DNA of 64,000 nt from DATCMU01 sp036563245. Lineage in GTDB: Bacteria > Pseudomonadota > Alphaproteobacteria > Rhizobiales > Devosiaceae. Each line of letters opens with the position of its first letter. Positions within the stretch are counted from its first letter, which is position 1. Under the pieces are notes generated by a model. That model saw only the letters and a program-made list of their open reading frames with translations. It was not told the DNA's origin and searched no databases. Below, one piece after another: positions 34,118 through 42,363 of this stretch. The stretch is from NCBI GenBank assembly GCA_036563245.1, contig DATCMU010000001.1:10492-74491 (forward strand), written 5' to 3'. Position numbers and translations under genes: made by a program.

Positions 34118-34654
34118 CTATTTCGGCGCGAGCACCATCACCATCTGGCGCCCTTCGGAGCGCGGCGACGATTCCACCTTGGAAAGCTCCTCGGCCTCGT
34201 CGCGTACCTTGTTCAACAGGGCAAGGCCGAGTTCCTGGTGCGCCATTTCGCGGCCGCGGAAGCGCATGGTGACCTTCACCTTGTCGCCTTCCTCAAGGAA
34301 CTTGAACACCGAGCGCATCTTCACCTCGTAGTCGTGGGTGTCGATGTTGGGGCGCATCTTGATCTCCTTGACCTCGATGACCTTCTGTTTCTTGCGCGCT
34401 TCGGCGGCCTTCTTCTGGGCGGCGTACTTGAACTTGCCCAGGTCGAGGATCTTGCAGACCGGAGGGGCGGCATTGGGGGAGATTTCAACGAGGTCCAGTC
34501 CGGCGTCGCGCGCGAGTTCCAGTGCCTCTGCGGTGCGAACCACGCCGCGATTGGTACCTTCGGCATCGATCAGCTGGATTTCGGGGACGTGAATATCCTC
34601 GTTGGATCGCGGCCCATCCTTCTGGGGCGCGACGGGTCTCATTGGACGACGAAT
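34118..34654 (-). CDS. infC: translation initiation factor IF-3, ATT start codon
   Basis: A 178-residue IF-3 with N-domain (EIQLIDAEGTNRGVVRTAEA), the lysine-rich linker (YAAQKKAAEARKKQKVIEVK) and C-domain (IKMRPNIDTHDYEVKMRSVF, VTMRFRGREMAHQELG). IF-3 discriminates against wrong start codons and splits ribosomes. The start is read as ATT at 34654 because AAGGA lies nine bases upstream, while the ATG at 34642 is 21 bases from it. A rare AUU start in infC is known from E. coli and allows IF-3 to repress its own synthesis. Confidence 0.93.
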   Translation of the reverse strand: MRRPMRPVAPQKDGPRSNEDIHVPEIQLIDAEGTNRGVVRTAEALELARDAGLDLVEISPNAAPPVCKILDLGKFKYAAQKKAAEARKKQKVIEVKEIKMRPNIDTHDYEVKMRSVFKFLEEGDKVKVTMRFRGREMAHQELGLALLNKVRDEAEELSKVESSPRSEGRQMVMVLAPK

Positions 34655-34821
34655 GGCGTAGAATCCTTCTGTTGTCGACGATAGGGGCGAATGTGGCCAT
34701 AAAATCTTGTCAAATGGCCCCGAAGTCAACTGGCATCGCTCAAGCTTTGCCACTCTTGTACCCAAAGCCTGCGCGGGTTACCCCCGAAATCGACAGCACA
34801 GACGCCCGGAGGCACGGCACA

Positions 34822-35595
34822 ATGGATGCAGTTCAGACAAGACTGAGGGTGGGAACAGGCGATGCGGCGCGGGAAATAGCCGCTCTCATCCGGCCCGGCC
34901 GCGAGCCCGGAATCTTCTGGCTGGGCGGCTTCAAGTCCGAAATGACGGGCTCCAAGGCGACGGCGCTGGACCTTTTCGGCGCGCGCGAGGGGCTCGGGGT
35001 CACCCGTTTCGACTATTCGGGATGCGGGCAGTCGGGCGGTGCCTTCCTCGACGGCACGATCAGCCGGTGGCTTGAAGAAGCGCTGGCGGCCTTTGAAACC
35101 ACGAAGGGACAGCAGATCGTCGTGGGGTCCTCGATGGGCGGCTGGCTGGCGCTCCTGTTGAACAGGGCCCTGCGCCGTCGCGGCGAGAATCGCGTGGCGG
35201 CACTGGTCCTCATCGCGCCCGCGGTCGACATGACCGAGGACCTGATGCGGGCGACGTTCACCCCTGAACAACTTCAGGAACTCCAGACGACCGGCGCCGT
35301 TTCAGAGCCCTCCGAATATGACGACGAGCCTTATGTGCTGACCCGCGGGCTGATCGAGGACGGCGCCCGGCATTTGCTGTTCAACAAACCGATCGACACC
35401 GGGTGCCCAGTGACGATCCTGCAGGGCGGACGGGATGCGGACGTGCCCCCGGCCCACGCGCTCAAGCTCGTGTCGCATCTGGTGGCGGATCCGGTCACTT
35501 TTACCTCGATCCCGGATGGCGACCACAGGCTGTCGCGGCCCGAAGACCTCAGGCTGCTCGAACAGGTCATCAAAAGGATCGCCGCAACGGATTGA
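34822..35595 (+). CDS. alpha/beta hydrolase
   Basis: A 257-residue alpha/beta hydrolase with WLGGFKSEMTG (oxyanion region), RFDYSGCGQSGG, nucleophile elbow GSSMGGWLAL (Ser), acid near GGRDADVP and catalytic His in DGDHRLSRP. It resembles the BAAT/ABHD10-like palmitoyl-thioesterase group, but the substrate is not clear. GGAGG lies ten bases before ATG 34822. Divergent from infC, followed convergently by the acetyltransferase. Confidence 0.87.
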   Translation: MDAVQTRLRVGTGDAAREIAALIRPGREPGIFWLGGFKSEMTGSKATALDLFGAREGLGVTRFDYSGCGQSGGAFLDGTISRWLEEALAAFETTKGQQIVVGSSMGGWLALLLNRALRRRGENRVAALVLIAPAVDMTEDLMRATFTPEQLQELQTTGAVSEPSEYDDEPYVLTRGLIEDGARHLLFNKPIDTGCPVTILQGGRDADVPPAHALKLVSHLVADPVTFTSIPDGDHRLSRPEDLRLLEQVIKRIAATD

Positions 35596-35601
35596 TCGCG
35601 G

Positions 35602-36270
35602 TCAGGCCGCGGGTGACCGCGCGCGGGAAAGCCGCGTGAGCGCCGTGCCGTCCTCATCGAAATTCTCCGGCTCGAGCCAGGCCTCGAGCCGTGTGCGCAC
35701 CGAAGGCCATTCGCGGTCGATCATGGAGAACCATGCCGTATCCCGGTTCACGCCCTTCACGATCATGTGCTGGCGGAACACGCCCTCATAGGTGAAACCG
35801 AAGCGCAGGGCCGCCCGGCGCGAGGGCAGGTTGCGATCGTTGCATTTCCACTCGAAGCGGCGATAGCCCAAAGTCTCGAACACATGCCGGGCAGTCAGGT
35901 AGAAGGCCTCGGTGGCAATCCGGGTGCGCGCGACACCCTTGCCCCACAGAATGGACCCGATCTCGATGACGCCGTGTTCGGGAACGATGCGCATCAAGGC
36001 GTGCCTGCCGCCGCAGCGACCGGTTTCGCTGTCGACGACGGCGAAATAGACCATGTCGGATCGTTCGGCAGCGGCGTCGGCCCAGCCCAGGAGTGCGGCT
36101 TCATCGGCGGGAGCGGCTTCGGGCAACCAGCGATGGCGCGCGTCGAGTTCGGGCCCGGAAATGGCCTGCCAGAGATCGGGAACATGGGACCGGTCGAGCG
36201 GCTCGAGGCGGCAATAGCGTCCGTCGAGCCGGACGGGTTGCGGCGCAATCGCCGGTTGAGGTGCACTCAT
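35602..36270 (-). CDS. GNAT acetyltransferase (RimJ/RimL type)
   Basis: A 222-residue GNAT acetyltransferase of the RimJ/RimL-like group: RLEPLDRSHVPDLWQAI at the N-terminus, IEIGSILWGKGVARTRIATE (acetyl-CoA loop), and RRFEWKCNDRNLPSRRAALR followed by FGFTYEGVFRQHMIVKG. It would transfer acetyl from acetyl-CoA to an amino group of a protein or small molecule. It overlaps the following epimerase gene by four bases (ATGA), hence cotranscribed with it and queG. Confidence 0.92.
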   Translation of the reverse strand: MSAPQPAIAPQPVRLDGRYCRLEPLDRSHVPDLWQAISGPELDARHRWLPEAAPADEAALLGWADAAAERSDMVYFAVVDSETGRCGGRHALMRIVPEHGVIEIGSILWGKGVARTRIATEAFYLTARHVFETLGYRRFEWKCNDRNLPSRRAALRFGFTYEGVFRQHMIVKGVNRDTAWFSMIDREWPSVRTRLEAWLEPENFDEDGTALTRLSRARSPAA

Positions 36271-37142
36271 TCGCGTTCTCCGTAAAATATGGCTCCAAGA
36301 CCCTCTCGATAGGAGGGAAAGAGTAATTCGATGCCCAACGCCTTCTTGATCGCCGCATTGCTGATGCGCTCGTTGGACGAATAGAAGGAGCGGCCCATCT
36401 CGCTCAGATCCGCCTGTTCGAAGGGCACCTTGGGCGGTGGCGCCATCCCCAGCAGTCCGGCGGCGAAAGTCACCAGATCCTGTGGCGGGGCCGGCTCATC
36501 GTCGGCGAGATTGAAGGTGCCGTCGATTCTGGATTCAGCGGCCAGTGCCGTCACCCGGCCGATATCGGCCACGTGGATGCGGTTGAACACCTGGCCGGGC
36601 TTGATGATCCGCCGCGCCTTGCCGGCCCGCAGCTTGTCGAAGGTCGAGCGCCCCGGCCCATAGATGCCTGCGAGCCTGAGAACCGCCAGGGGCACCTGCC
36701 GACGCCTGGCATAGGCGCGCCAGGCCTGCTCGGCCTTCACCCGGACCTGCGAGCGGGGATGGACCGGCTTGCAGGGTGCGGTTTCATCGACCCATGCGCC
36801 GCCGCAATCGCCGTAGACGCCAACGGTGGAGTAGTAGCAGATCCACTCCAGGTTCGTGGCGGTATCGAGGCCTTTCTGCCCCAGCGCCAGCACCGGATCG
36901 CCCTCGGTTCCCGGCGGAACCGAAACGATCACATGCGTCGCGGCGGCGAGGTCGGCGGCGAGTTCTTCGCCCACATGGCGGCCTTCGAACAGGTGCGCGG
37001 CGATCCCCTGGTCTCGCAAGGCCGAGCGCCGCTGCTCGTCGCGGGTCGTGCCGGAAACGGCAAGGTCGGCGCCGTGCTGTTCGCGCAACGCTGCGACCGC
37101 GGCGCTTGCGGAAAAGCCAAGGCCAAAGACGAAAAGGTTCAT
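36267..37142 (-). CDS. atypical NAD-dependent epimerase/dehydratase-like SDR
   Basis: A 291-residue Rossmann protein starting MNLFVFGLGFSASAAVAALR. The nucleotide-binding glycine motif GLGFSA is present, then STVGVYGDCGGAWVDE. The usual YxxxK is replaced by SQVRVK, so classical short-chain catalysis is doubtful. Relatives are the YeeZ-like SDR group of unknown role. Its ATG overlaps the queG stop region, and its end overlaps the GNAT gene, forming a coupled queG-SDR-GNAT unit. Confidence 0.87.
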   Translation of the reverse strand: MNLFVFGLGFSASAAVAALREQHGADLAVSGTTRDEQRRSALRDQGIAAHLFEGRHVGEELAADLAAATHVIVSVPPGTEGDPVLALGQKGLDTATNLEWICYYSTVGVYGDCGGAWVDETAPCKPVHPRSQVRVKAEQAWRAYARRRQVPLAVLRLAGIYGPGRSTFDKLRAGKARRIIKPGQVFNRIHVADIGRVTALAAESRIDGTFNLADDEPAPPQDLVTFAAGLLGMAPPPKVPFEQADLSEMGRSFYSSNERISNAAIKKALGIELLFPSYREGLGAIFYGERE

Positions 37143-38308
37143 GCGTCTGCTCCGGCCTCGCCCAGCAATGGCGCGGTCCATTCCTCGGCCACTTCCGGCT
37201 CGGTTTCCGCCGGCAGGTATCGCGCCATTGCGGCCTCGATGTGACCTGGCGGCGCCAGCCGCCGCAGCGCCCATATCGCCGCGCCGCGAATGAGCGGCTC
37301 GGGATCGCCCAGTCTGCGTCTTGCGAATTCGGCAAGGGAGGGATCGCCTGAATTGCCGATCGCGATCAGGACGTTGCGCACGAAGCGCGCGTGGCCGACC
37401 CGCTTGACCGGCGAGCCGGAAAAGAGTTCGCGAAACGCCTGGTCGTCGAGCATGGCGAGATCGGCGAGGGCGGGCGAACCGAGGTCGGCACGGGCCTGGA
37501 GCCGCGCCTCGCGCGCTTTCTGTGCGAACTTGTTCCAGGGGCAGACCGCCAGACAGTCGTCGCAGCCATAGACCCGGTTGCCCATGGCAGCGCGAAACTC
37601 GCGCGGGATGGGGCCCTTGTGCTCGTTGTTGAGATAGGCAAGGCAACGCCGGGCATCCAGCCGGAACGGCGCGGGAAAGGCATTTGTGGGACAGGCATCC
37701 AGACAGCGCGTGCAGGTGCCGCACAACTCCTCCTGCGGTTCATTGGCGGGCAGTTCCGCGTCGGTCAGTATGGCGCCAAGGAACAGCCATGAGCCGAATT
37801 CGCGCGATACCAGGACGCTGTGCTTGCCCTGCCAGCCCAGCCCCGCCGCCTCGGCGAGCGGCTTTTCCATCAGCGGCGCTGTATCGACGAACACCTTCAC
37901 GTCGGCGCCGATGCGCCGCGCCAGCAGTCCGGCGAGCTCCTTCAGGCGTCCCTTGATGATGTCGTGATAGTCGCGATTGCGTGCATAGGCCGAGATATTG
38001 GCCTTGTCCGTTTGCGCCAGGGCCTCGATCGGATCATGGGCGGGTCCGTAGTTCATCCCCAGCATGATCACCGAACGCGCCTCGGGCCAGAGCACGCGCG
38101 GATCGCCGCGTCGCCTTGCGGTGTCCGCCATCCACCCCATGTCGCCGTGCCAGCCCTGGTCCAGGGCGGAGGAAAGGCGCGCGGGCAGGTCCGGACGCGA
38201 ATCGGCGGGCGCAATCCCAAAGGCATCGAAGCCGAGTTGCGCGGCGCGCGCCTTCAGTTCCCCCAGCGCACGGGCGACGCTTTCATTGCTGCCTGCCCGG
38301 CCGGCCAT
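37139..38308 (-). CDS. queG: epoxyqueuosine reductase
   Basis: A 389-residue QueG. It has the N-terminal cobalamin-binding DUF1730 region (DMGWMADTARRRGDPRVLWP, VIMLGMNYGP), two 4Fe-4S clusters (CGTCTRCLDACPTNAF and CDDCLAVCPWN), and a C-terminal HEAT-like repeat tail. It reduces epoxyqueuosine to queuosine in tRNA, the last step of Q biosynthesis. The start at 38308 fits family length. First gene of the three-gene unit. Confidence 0.97.
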   Translation of the reverse strand: MAGRAGSNESVARALGELKARAAQLGFDAFGIAPADSRPDLPARLSSALDQGWHGDMGWMADTARRRGDPRVLWPEARSVIMLGMNYGPAHDPIEALAQTDKANISAYARNRDYHDIIKGRLKELAGLLARRIGADVKVFVDTAPLMEKPLAEAAGLGWQGKHSVLVSREFGSWLFLGAILTDAELPANEPQEELCGTCTRCLDACPTNAFPAPFRLDARRCLAYLNNEHKGPIPREFRAAMGNRVYGCDDCLAVCPWNKFAQKAREARLQARADLGSPALADLAMLDDQAFRELFSGSPVKRVGHARFVRNVLIAIGNSGDPSLAEFARRRLGDPEPLIRGAAIWALRRLAPPGHIEAAMARYLPAETEPEVAEEWTAPLLGEAGADA

Positions 38309-38346
38309 TGACTTCGACCCTTGGTGATCGGGTTGGTTCGCACCGG

Positions 38347-39027
38347 TCAAAAATCGAGATCCGCGTAGGTCGGCGCGGCCGGCATGCCTACGATCCGGTC
38401 GGAGAGCAGCGGCCGGAAAGCGGGGCGCGACTTCATGCGCGCGTACCACAGCTTGACCTCTTCATGCTTGCTCCAATCGACATCGCCCAGATAGTCGAGC
38501 GACGAGAGGTGCGCGGCCAGGGCGAAGTCGGCAAGACTCATCAGTTCCCCGCCCAGCCAGCGCCGGGTGGCAAGGAGCCAACCGAAATAGTTCATGTGTT
38601 CGGCAAGATTGGCCTTTGCGACGCGCAGCACACCGGGATCGGTGGTGGCCGACCGCAATTCACGCTTGGCGATCTTTTCCTCGATCACATAGCGCGTGAC
38701 TTCGTCGTTGAGCTTGAACAGCACCCATTCGACCAACCGCCACATCTCGGCCCTCACGGCGGGATTGGACGGAAACAACCCCCTGCCCGGTTCGCCTGGG
38801 TTGAAGTGCTCCTCGACATGGTGAACCACCGCCAGCGTGCCCACCACGGGCACCTCCTCGTCGGTCACGAAGACCGGCACCGTGGCCGCCGGATTGAGCT
38901 CGAGAAAGGCGGGATCGCGTTTCCAGGGGCTGATGTCCTGCAGGTCGAATGCCACCTCGTACTCGCCGAGCATGAGGCGCGCGAGACGCGCGGAGGGATC
39001 GAGGCGGTGAATGAGCAGCCGTGCCAT
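38347..39027 (-). CDS. glutathione S-transferase family protein
   Basis: A 226-residue GST: thioredoxin-like N-domain (MARLLIHRLDPSARLARLML, LNPAATVPVFVTDE with the cis-Pro, and HHVEEHF) and an all-helical C-domain (MSLADFALAAHLSSLDYLGD). Alphaproteobacterial GSTs of this type are often cotranscribed with queG-like genes; the gap here is 38 bases. The substrate is unknown; conjugation or glutathione-dependent reduction is expected. Confidence 0.9.
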   Translation of the reverse strand: MARLLIHRLDPSARLARLMLGEYEVAFDLQDISPWKRDPAFLELNPAATVPVFVTDEEVPVVGTLAVVHHVEEHFNPGEPGRGLFPSNPAVRAEMWRLVEWVLFKLNDEVTRYVIEEKIAKRELRSATTDPGVLRVAKANLAEHMNYFGWLLATRRWLGGELMSLADFALAAHLSSLDYLGDVDWSKHEEVKLWYARMKSRPAFRPLLSDRIVGMPAAPTYADLDF

Positions 39028-39158
39028 GGCGAAGTCTTTGCACTCCGTAGTCTAACGTTGGCGCGCGCCACCAAATCACGTTAAAAGCGGCGCTGTCCGA
39101 TGCGGGCAGATCGGGGGCGGCGCGATGGCTCGCCCCTGAGATAGGAGATCATTTGAAC

Positions 39159-39965
39159 ATGGATCAAGGTCTTTTTACGCCACTGGTTCTTGGCGCCATA
39201 GAGGGATTGACCGAATTCCTTCCGGTTTCGTCAACCGCACACCTGCTGCTGATCGGCAGACTGCTCGGCTTCGACAGCCCCGGGCATGCGTTCGAGGTGC
39301 TGATCCAGCTCGGCGCAATCCTTGCCATCGTCACGATCTATTTCACCCGGCTGATGGTCATCGCCCGCGACGTGGTTCGGCGCAAGCCCTATGCCCTGCG
39401 CTTCCTGGTCGGGGTGATCCTCGCCTCGCTGCCCGCCGCGCTTGCCGGCGTGCTGCTGCACGACTTCATCAAGACGGTGCTCTACCAGGACCCGATCCTG
39501 ATCTGCGTCGCGCTGATCGTGGGCGGCATCATCCTCCTGTTCGTCGACCAGATGCAGCTCAAGCCGCGCTACACCGACATCTACACCTATCCGCCCCTGC
39601 TGTGCCTGGGGATCGGGCTGTTCCAGATGCTGGCGCTGATTCCGGGCGTCTCGCGTTCGGGCTCGACCATCGTGGGCTCGCTGCTGATGGGCACCGACAA
39701 GCGCTCGGCGGCGGAATTCACCTTCTTCATCGCCCTGCCGATCATGACCGGCGCCTTCGGCTATGACCTTTACAAGAACCGCGCAGTGATGTCCTCGGGT
39801 CTTGGTATCGAGATCGCCATCGGTTTTGCCGCCGCATTCATCGTGGGCGCGATCGTGGTTCGATACCTGCTCGATTTCGTGTCGCGGCACGGCTTCGCGG
39901 TCTTTGCCTATTGGCGGATACTGGTGGGCGCGGTGGGGCTTTGGGGCGTCCTGCTGTTTCGCTGA
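39159..39965 (+). CDS. uppP: undecaprenyl-diphosphatase
   Basis: A 268-residue integral membrane BacA/UppP with the two signature regions EGLTEFLPVSSTAHLLLI and PGVSRSGSTIVGSLLMG, which hold the catalytic Glu, Ser and Arg. It dephosphorylates undecaprenyl diphosphate, recycling the lipid carrier for peptidoglycan and for the polysaccharide locus further on. An upstream TTG at 39153, five bases from AGGAG, could instead be the start. Confidence 0.96.
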   Translation: MDQGLFTPLVLGAIEGLTEFLPVSSTAHLLLIGRLLGFDSPGHAFEVLIQLGAILAIVTIYFTRLMVIARDVVRRKPYALRFLVGVILASLPAALAGVLLHDFIKTVLYQDPILICVALIVGGIILLFVDQMQLKPRYTDIYTYPPLLCLGIGLFQMLALIPGVSRSGSTIVGSLLMGTDKRSAAEFTFFIALPIMTGAFGYDLYKNRAVMSSGLGIEIAIGFAAAFIVGAIVVRYLLDFVSRHGFAVFAYWRILVGAVGLWGVLLFR

Positions 39966-39978
39966 AACAGGATCCCAG

Positions 39979-40103
39979 CGCCGCCTGGCCTGATCCGAAA
40001 ACCGGTCCCCACTGTTCGCTGGCGCGGACCTACGGTTCGGGGCTAGGGCTCTTTGGTGCCGCCTGGCCTGATCCGAAAACCGATCCTCACTTTTCGGGGC
40101 TAG
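39979..40103. repeat. tandem pair of short intergenic repeats
   Basis: GCCGCCTGGCCTGATCCGAA plus AACCG recurs at 39979 and 40058, about 79 bases apart, each followed by a CCnCACTnTTCG motif. The CCGAAAACCGG core links it to the family at 12743 and 61812. It fills the space between the convergent uppP and NDUFA9-like genes. Confidence 0.75.
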
Positions 40104-41062
40104 GCGGTTTGCCGGTCGAACTGGCCGTTGCGGCGGAAGCGCCACATGTAGGAGGGCAGGATCGCCTCGAGATTGGTCGGCGAGATGCCGAACGCCGCGA
40201 GCGTACGTTTCTGCTTGATCGCGTCCTCTGAGACCACATTGTCGATGCCCAGCTGGACGACCTGATCCACCGTGATCGGAGGATGCGGCAGGATGCCCGA
40301 CACCGTGCCCATGAGCCTTGCCAGCCAGTTGGGCAGCGGCAGCAGCATGTTGCTGCGCCCGGTCTGGACCAGGACCAGTTCGAGCAACTGGCGGAAGGTG
40401 AGGATTTCGGACCCGCCCAACTCGTAGACCCGCCCGCCGCGCACCGCGCCCTCCGCGGCAAGCGCGATCGCCTCGGCCACATCGCCCACATAGACCGGCT
40501 GGAACCTGGTATTGCCCGATATCAGCGGCAAGACCGGCGAAAGCCGTGCCATCTCGCCGAACATGTTGAAGAAATCATCGCCCGGGCCGAACTGGATCGA
40601 GGGGCGCATGATCACAGCGTCGGGGAATATCTTGAGCACTTCGTCCTCGCCCATGGCTTTCGAGCGGGCGGATGCGCTGGGTGAATTGAGGTCCGCCCCA
40701 AGCGCGGACATGTGGATGAAACGCTCGGCGCCCGCCGCCCTTGCGGCTTCGGCGACGTTTCTTGCGCCCATGGTATGCACGGCCCGGAAGCGCTGGCGGC
40801 CCTTTTCATAGAGGACGCCGACAAGGTTGATCACCACGTGGGCGCCGGCCACCGCGCGCATCACCGATTCGGGGTTGCGGATATTCGCCTGGATCGGCTG
40901 CACCTGCCCCACCGCGCCCAGCGGACGGACATGGCCGGCCAGATCGGGCCGGCGAACAGCTACCCGGATGCGATAGCCGCGGCGCGCCAGATGCTGCACC
41001 AGTTGCGTGCCGACGAAACCCGATCCGCCGAAAATGGTGACGATCCTGCCCGAATGATCCAT
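40100..41062 (-). CDS. NDUFA9-like complex I assembly / NAD(P)-binding protein
   Basis: A 320-residue atypical SDR with GGSGFVGTQLVQHLARRGY at the N-terminus, then VINLVGVLYEKGRQRF, FIHMSALGAD and MRPSIQFGPGDDFFNMF. This pattern matches the complex I NDUFA9 subunit family, which binds NADPH structurally rather than catalysing. The catalytic Tyr of YxxxK is absent (ARSKAM). Start at 41062; an upstream TTG is less likely. Alphaproteobacterial homologues are thought to help complex I or act as quinone-linked oxidoreductases. Confidence 0.88.
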   Translation of the reverse strand: MDHSGRIVTIFGGSGFVGTQLVQHLARRGYRIRVAVRRPDLAGHVRPLGAVGQVQPIQANIRNPESVMRAVAGAHVVINLVGVLYEKGRQRFRAVHTMGARNVAEAARAAGAERFIHMSALGADLNSPSASARSKAMGEDEVLKIFPDAVIMRPSIQFGPGDDFFNMFGEMARLSPVLPLISGNTRFQPVYVGDVAEAIALAAEGAVRGGRVYELGGSEILTFRQLLELVLVQTGRSNMLLPLPNWLARLMGTVSGILPHPPITVDQVVQLGIDNVVSEDAIKQKRTLAAFGISPTNLEAILPSYMWRFRRNGQFDRQTA

Positions 41063-41257
41063 GAGCCCTGATATCCCTTGCAAAGAACCGGTGCGGATGC
41101 CCGGTTTCTAGCCCCTGCGTTCGGCAATGTCGAGGGGCACGCGACTGCCCAGGCAGAGATGGCCCCACTGACAGCCCAATCGACCTTGTTCATGTTTTGT
41201 GCGCATTCCGGTTCCCCTTTCAGCGAGGCAATCGAGCACCCGAGCGAGACCAGAACC

Positions 41258-41495
41258 TGTCAGGGGTATTGTCGCTGCGGGGCGGTGACCTTCAGCGTGC
41301 ACACCGACCTGTCCGGCCTTTCGGACGGCAAGTGCTCGTGCTGCAGGTTCCTGGGGTGGGTGCGGAATCGAACCCGTGGCGCGTGGAGCCGACAGGCGGG
41401 GACAGATGACGCATATGGTCAATGTCAACTTCCGTGAGGGGGTGCCCGATTTCGACCGCGCCGCGATTCGGCACCGGGATGGCGCAAGCTTCTGA
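41258..41495 (+). pseudogene. remnant of a GFA-family (glutathione-dependent formaldehyde-activating-like) gene
   Basis: The first frame reads CQGYCRCGAVTFSVHTDLSG then KCSCCRFLGWV, the zinc-binding N-terminal pattern of GFA proteins (CxCGxV ... CxxC). The frame is then lost. In a shifted frame a C-terminal piece reads MVNVNFREGVPDFDRAAIRH and stops at 41493-41495, similar to GFA C-termini. The central part with the third Cys pair is missing. I interpret this as a decayed gene with internal deletion and frameshift. Confidence 0.6.
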
Positions 41496-41566
41496 TGACG
41501 GGCGCAGAATAGGGCACGAGAGCAATTGACAAAGCGGCGGACTGACCCTAGTGAGTGTGCCGCCTT

Positions 41567-41653
41567 GCCCTGGTGGCGGAATTGGTAGACGCGCTAGCTT
41601 CAGGTGCTAGTTTCCGTAAGGAAGTGGAAGTTCGAGTCTTCTCCAGGGCACCA
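41567..41653 (+). tRNA. tRNA-Leu (anticodon CAG)
   Basis: An 87-base class II tRNA with acceptor stem GCCCTGG / CCAGGGC, D-loop GGCGGAATTGGTAGACGC, anticodon stem-loop CTAGC-TTCAGGT-GCTAG with anticodon CAG, a long variable arm typical of leucine, T-loop TTCGAGT and an encoded CCA. It reads CTG codons, the commonest Leu codon in this G+C-rich sequence. Confidence 0.95.
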
Positions 41654-42363
41654 TCCCAACCGTTCATGCAACCTCGTCGCGCTTCATGCGACCGCATGAA
41701 CGGCGGAAAGAACGCCACGATCCCTGTTTGCATCCCATTCTGCCGGAATGAGATTGGGCAAGGCCGTATCGCCTGAAGCTACCCCCAAGGGGTTACAGTT
41801 GCTGCGCGGGCCTTGGCGATCTTGTTGTCAGCGCGGCCGGTCCGGCGGACTGGCCACCAGGCCCTGAAATATAGCTTCCCCCGACCAATGCGAACCACCC
41901 AGGCGGCGAAAAATGCGTCTCGCGGCCGCCCGCAGGGACGCGCGTGCGCCGCCTGAGCTCTCGACCGCTATTGTAAGGCCTGCGCCACCGAGCATCGCTC
42001 GTCAGCAAGTGTTGACTTGCTGCCATGGGCTTTTGAGCCGCCCGATCTTAACCAATACCGACGAGACACCCACATTTGGAATGACGAGGGCGTCCGTATT
42101 GCGATAAATAATATGGTAATCACCGCGTTAATAACTCGATGTTTGTTGTACTCAAGATTCACCATGCAAATTGTTCTTGCTCACATATCGGATAATGGCA
42201 GAGCCAGTTCTTGGGTGATGATGAAAGACGCGCCCCGAACGCCGGCTCTGCCATTGACATCGGTCAATTCATCTCCAATCCGGCATGCCAGAGAACATGT
42301 CGGAGCGGGAACAGGTCATCCGCGTCACATGGTGGACGCATCGAGATCAGTTGGGAGGGCGTA
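41654..42363. other. gene-free region between tRNA-Leu and the polysaccharide locus
   Basis: No credible gene in 710 bases. The stretch 42080-42200 is A+T-rich and likely promoter DNA. A perfect 12-bp inverted repeat lies at 42194-42255. No duplicated tRNA 3' end or integrase was seen inside the window, so there is no direct proof of an integration boundary. Confidence 0.6.
42194..42255 (+). repeat. long inverted repeat before the polysaccharide locus
   Basis: AATGGCAGAGCC (42194-42205) and GGCTCTGCCATT (42244-42255) are perfect inverted copies. The inner part can continue pairing (GTTC with GAAC, GGG with CCC). It lies 109 bases before the first gene, as a candidate structured leader RNA or DNA cruciform. 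Confidence 0.65.

Noticed and set aside
41567..42363. Genomic-island attachment site at tRNA-Leu.
   Set aside because: No repeated tRNA 3' end and no integrase inside the window; gene decay nearby is suggestive only.
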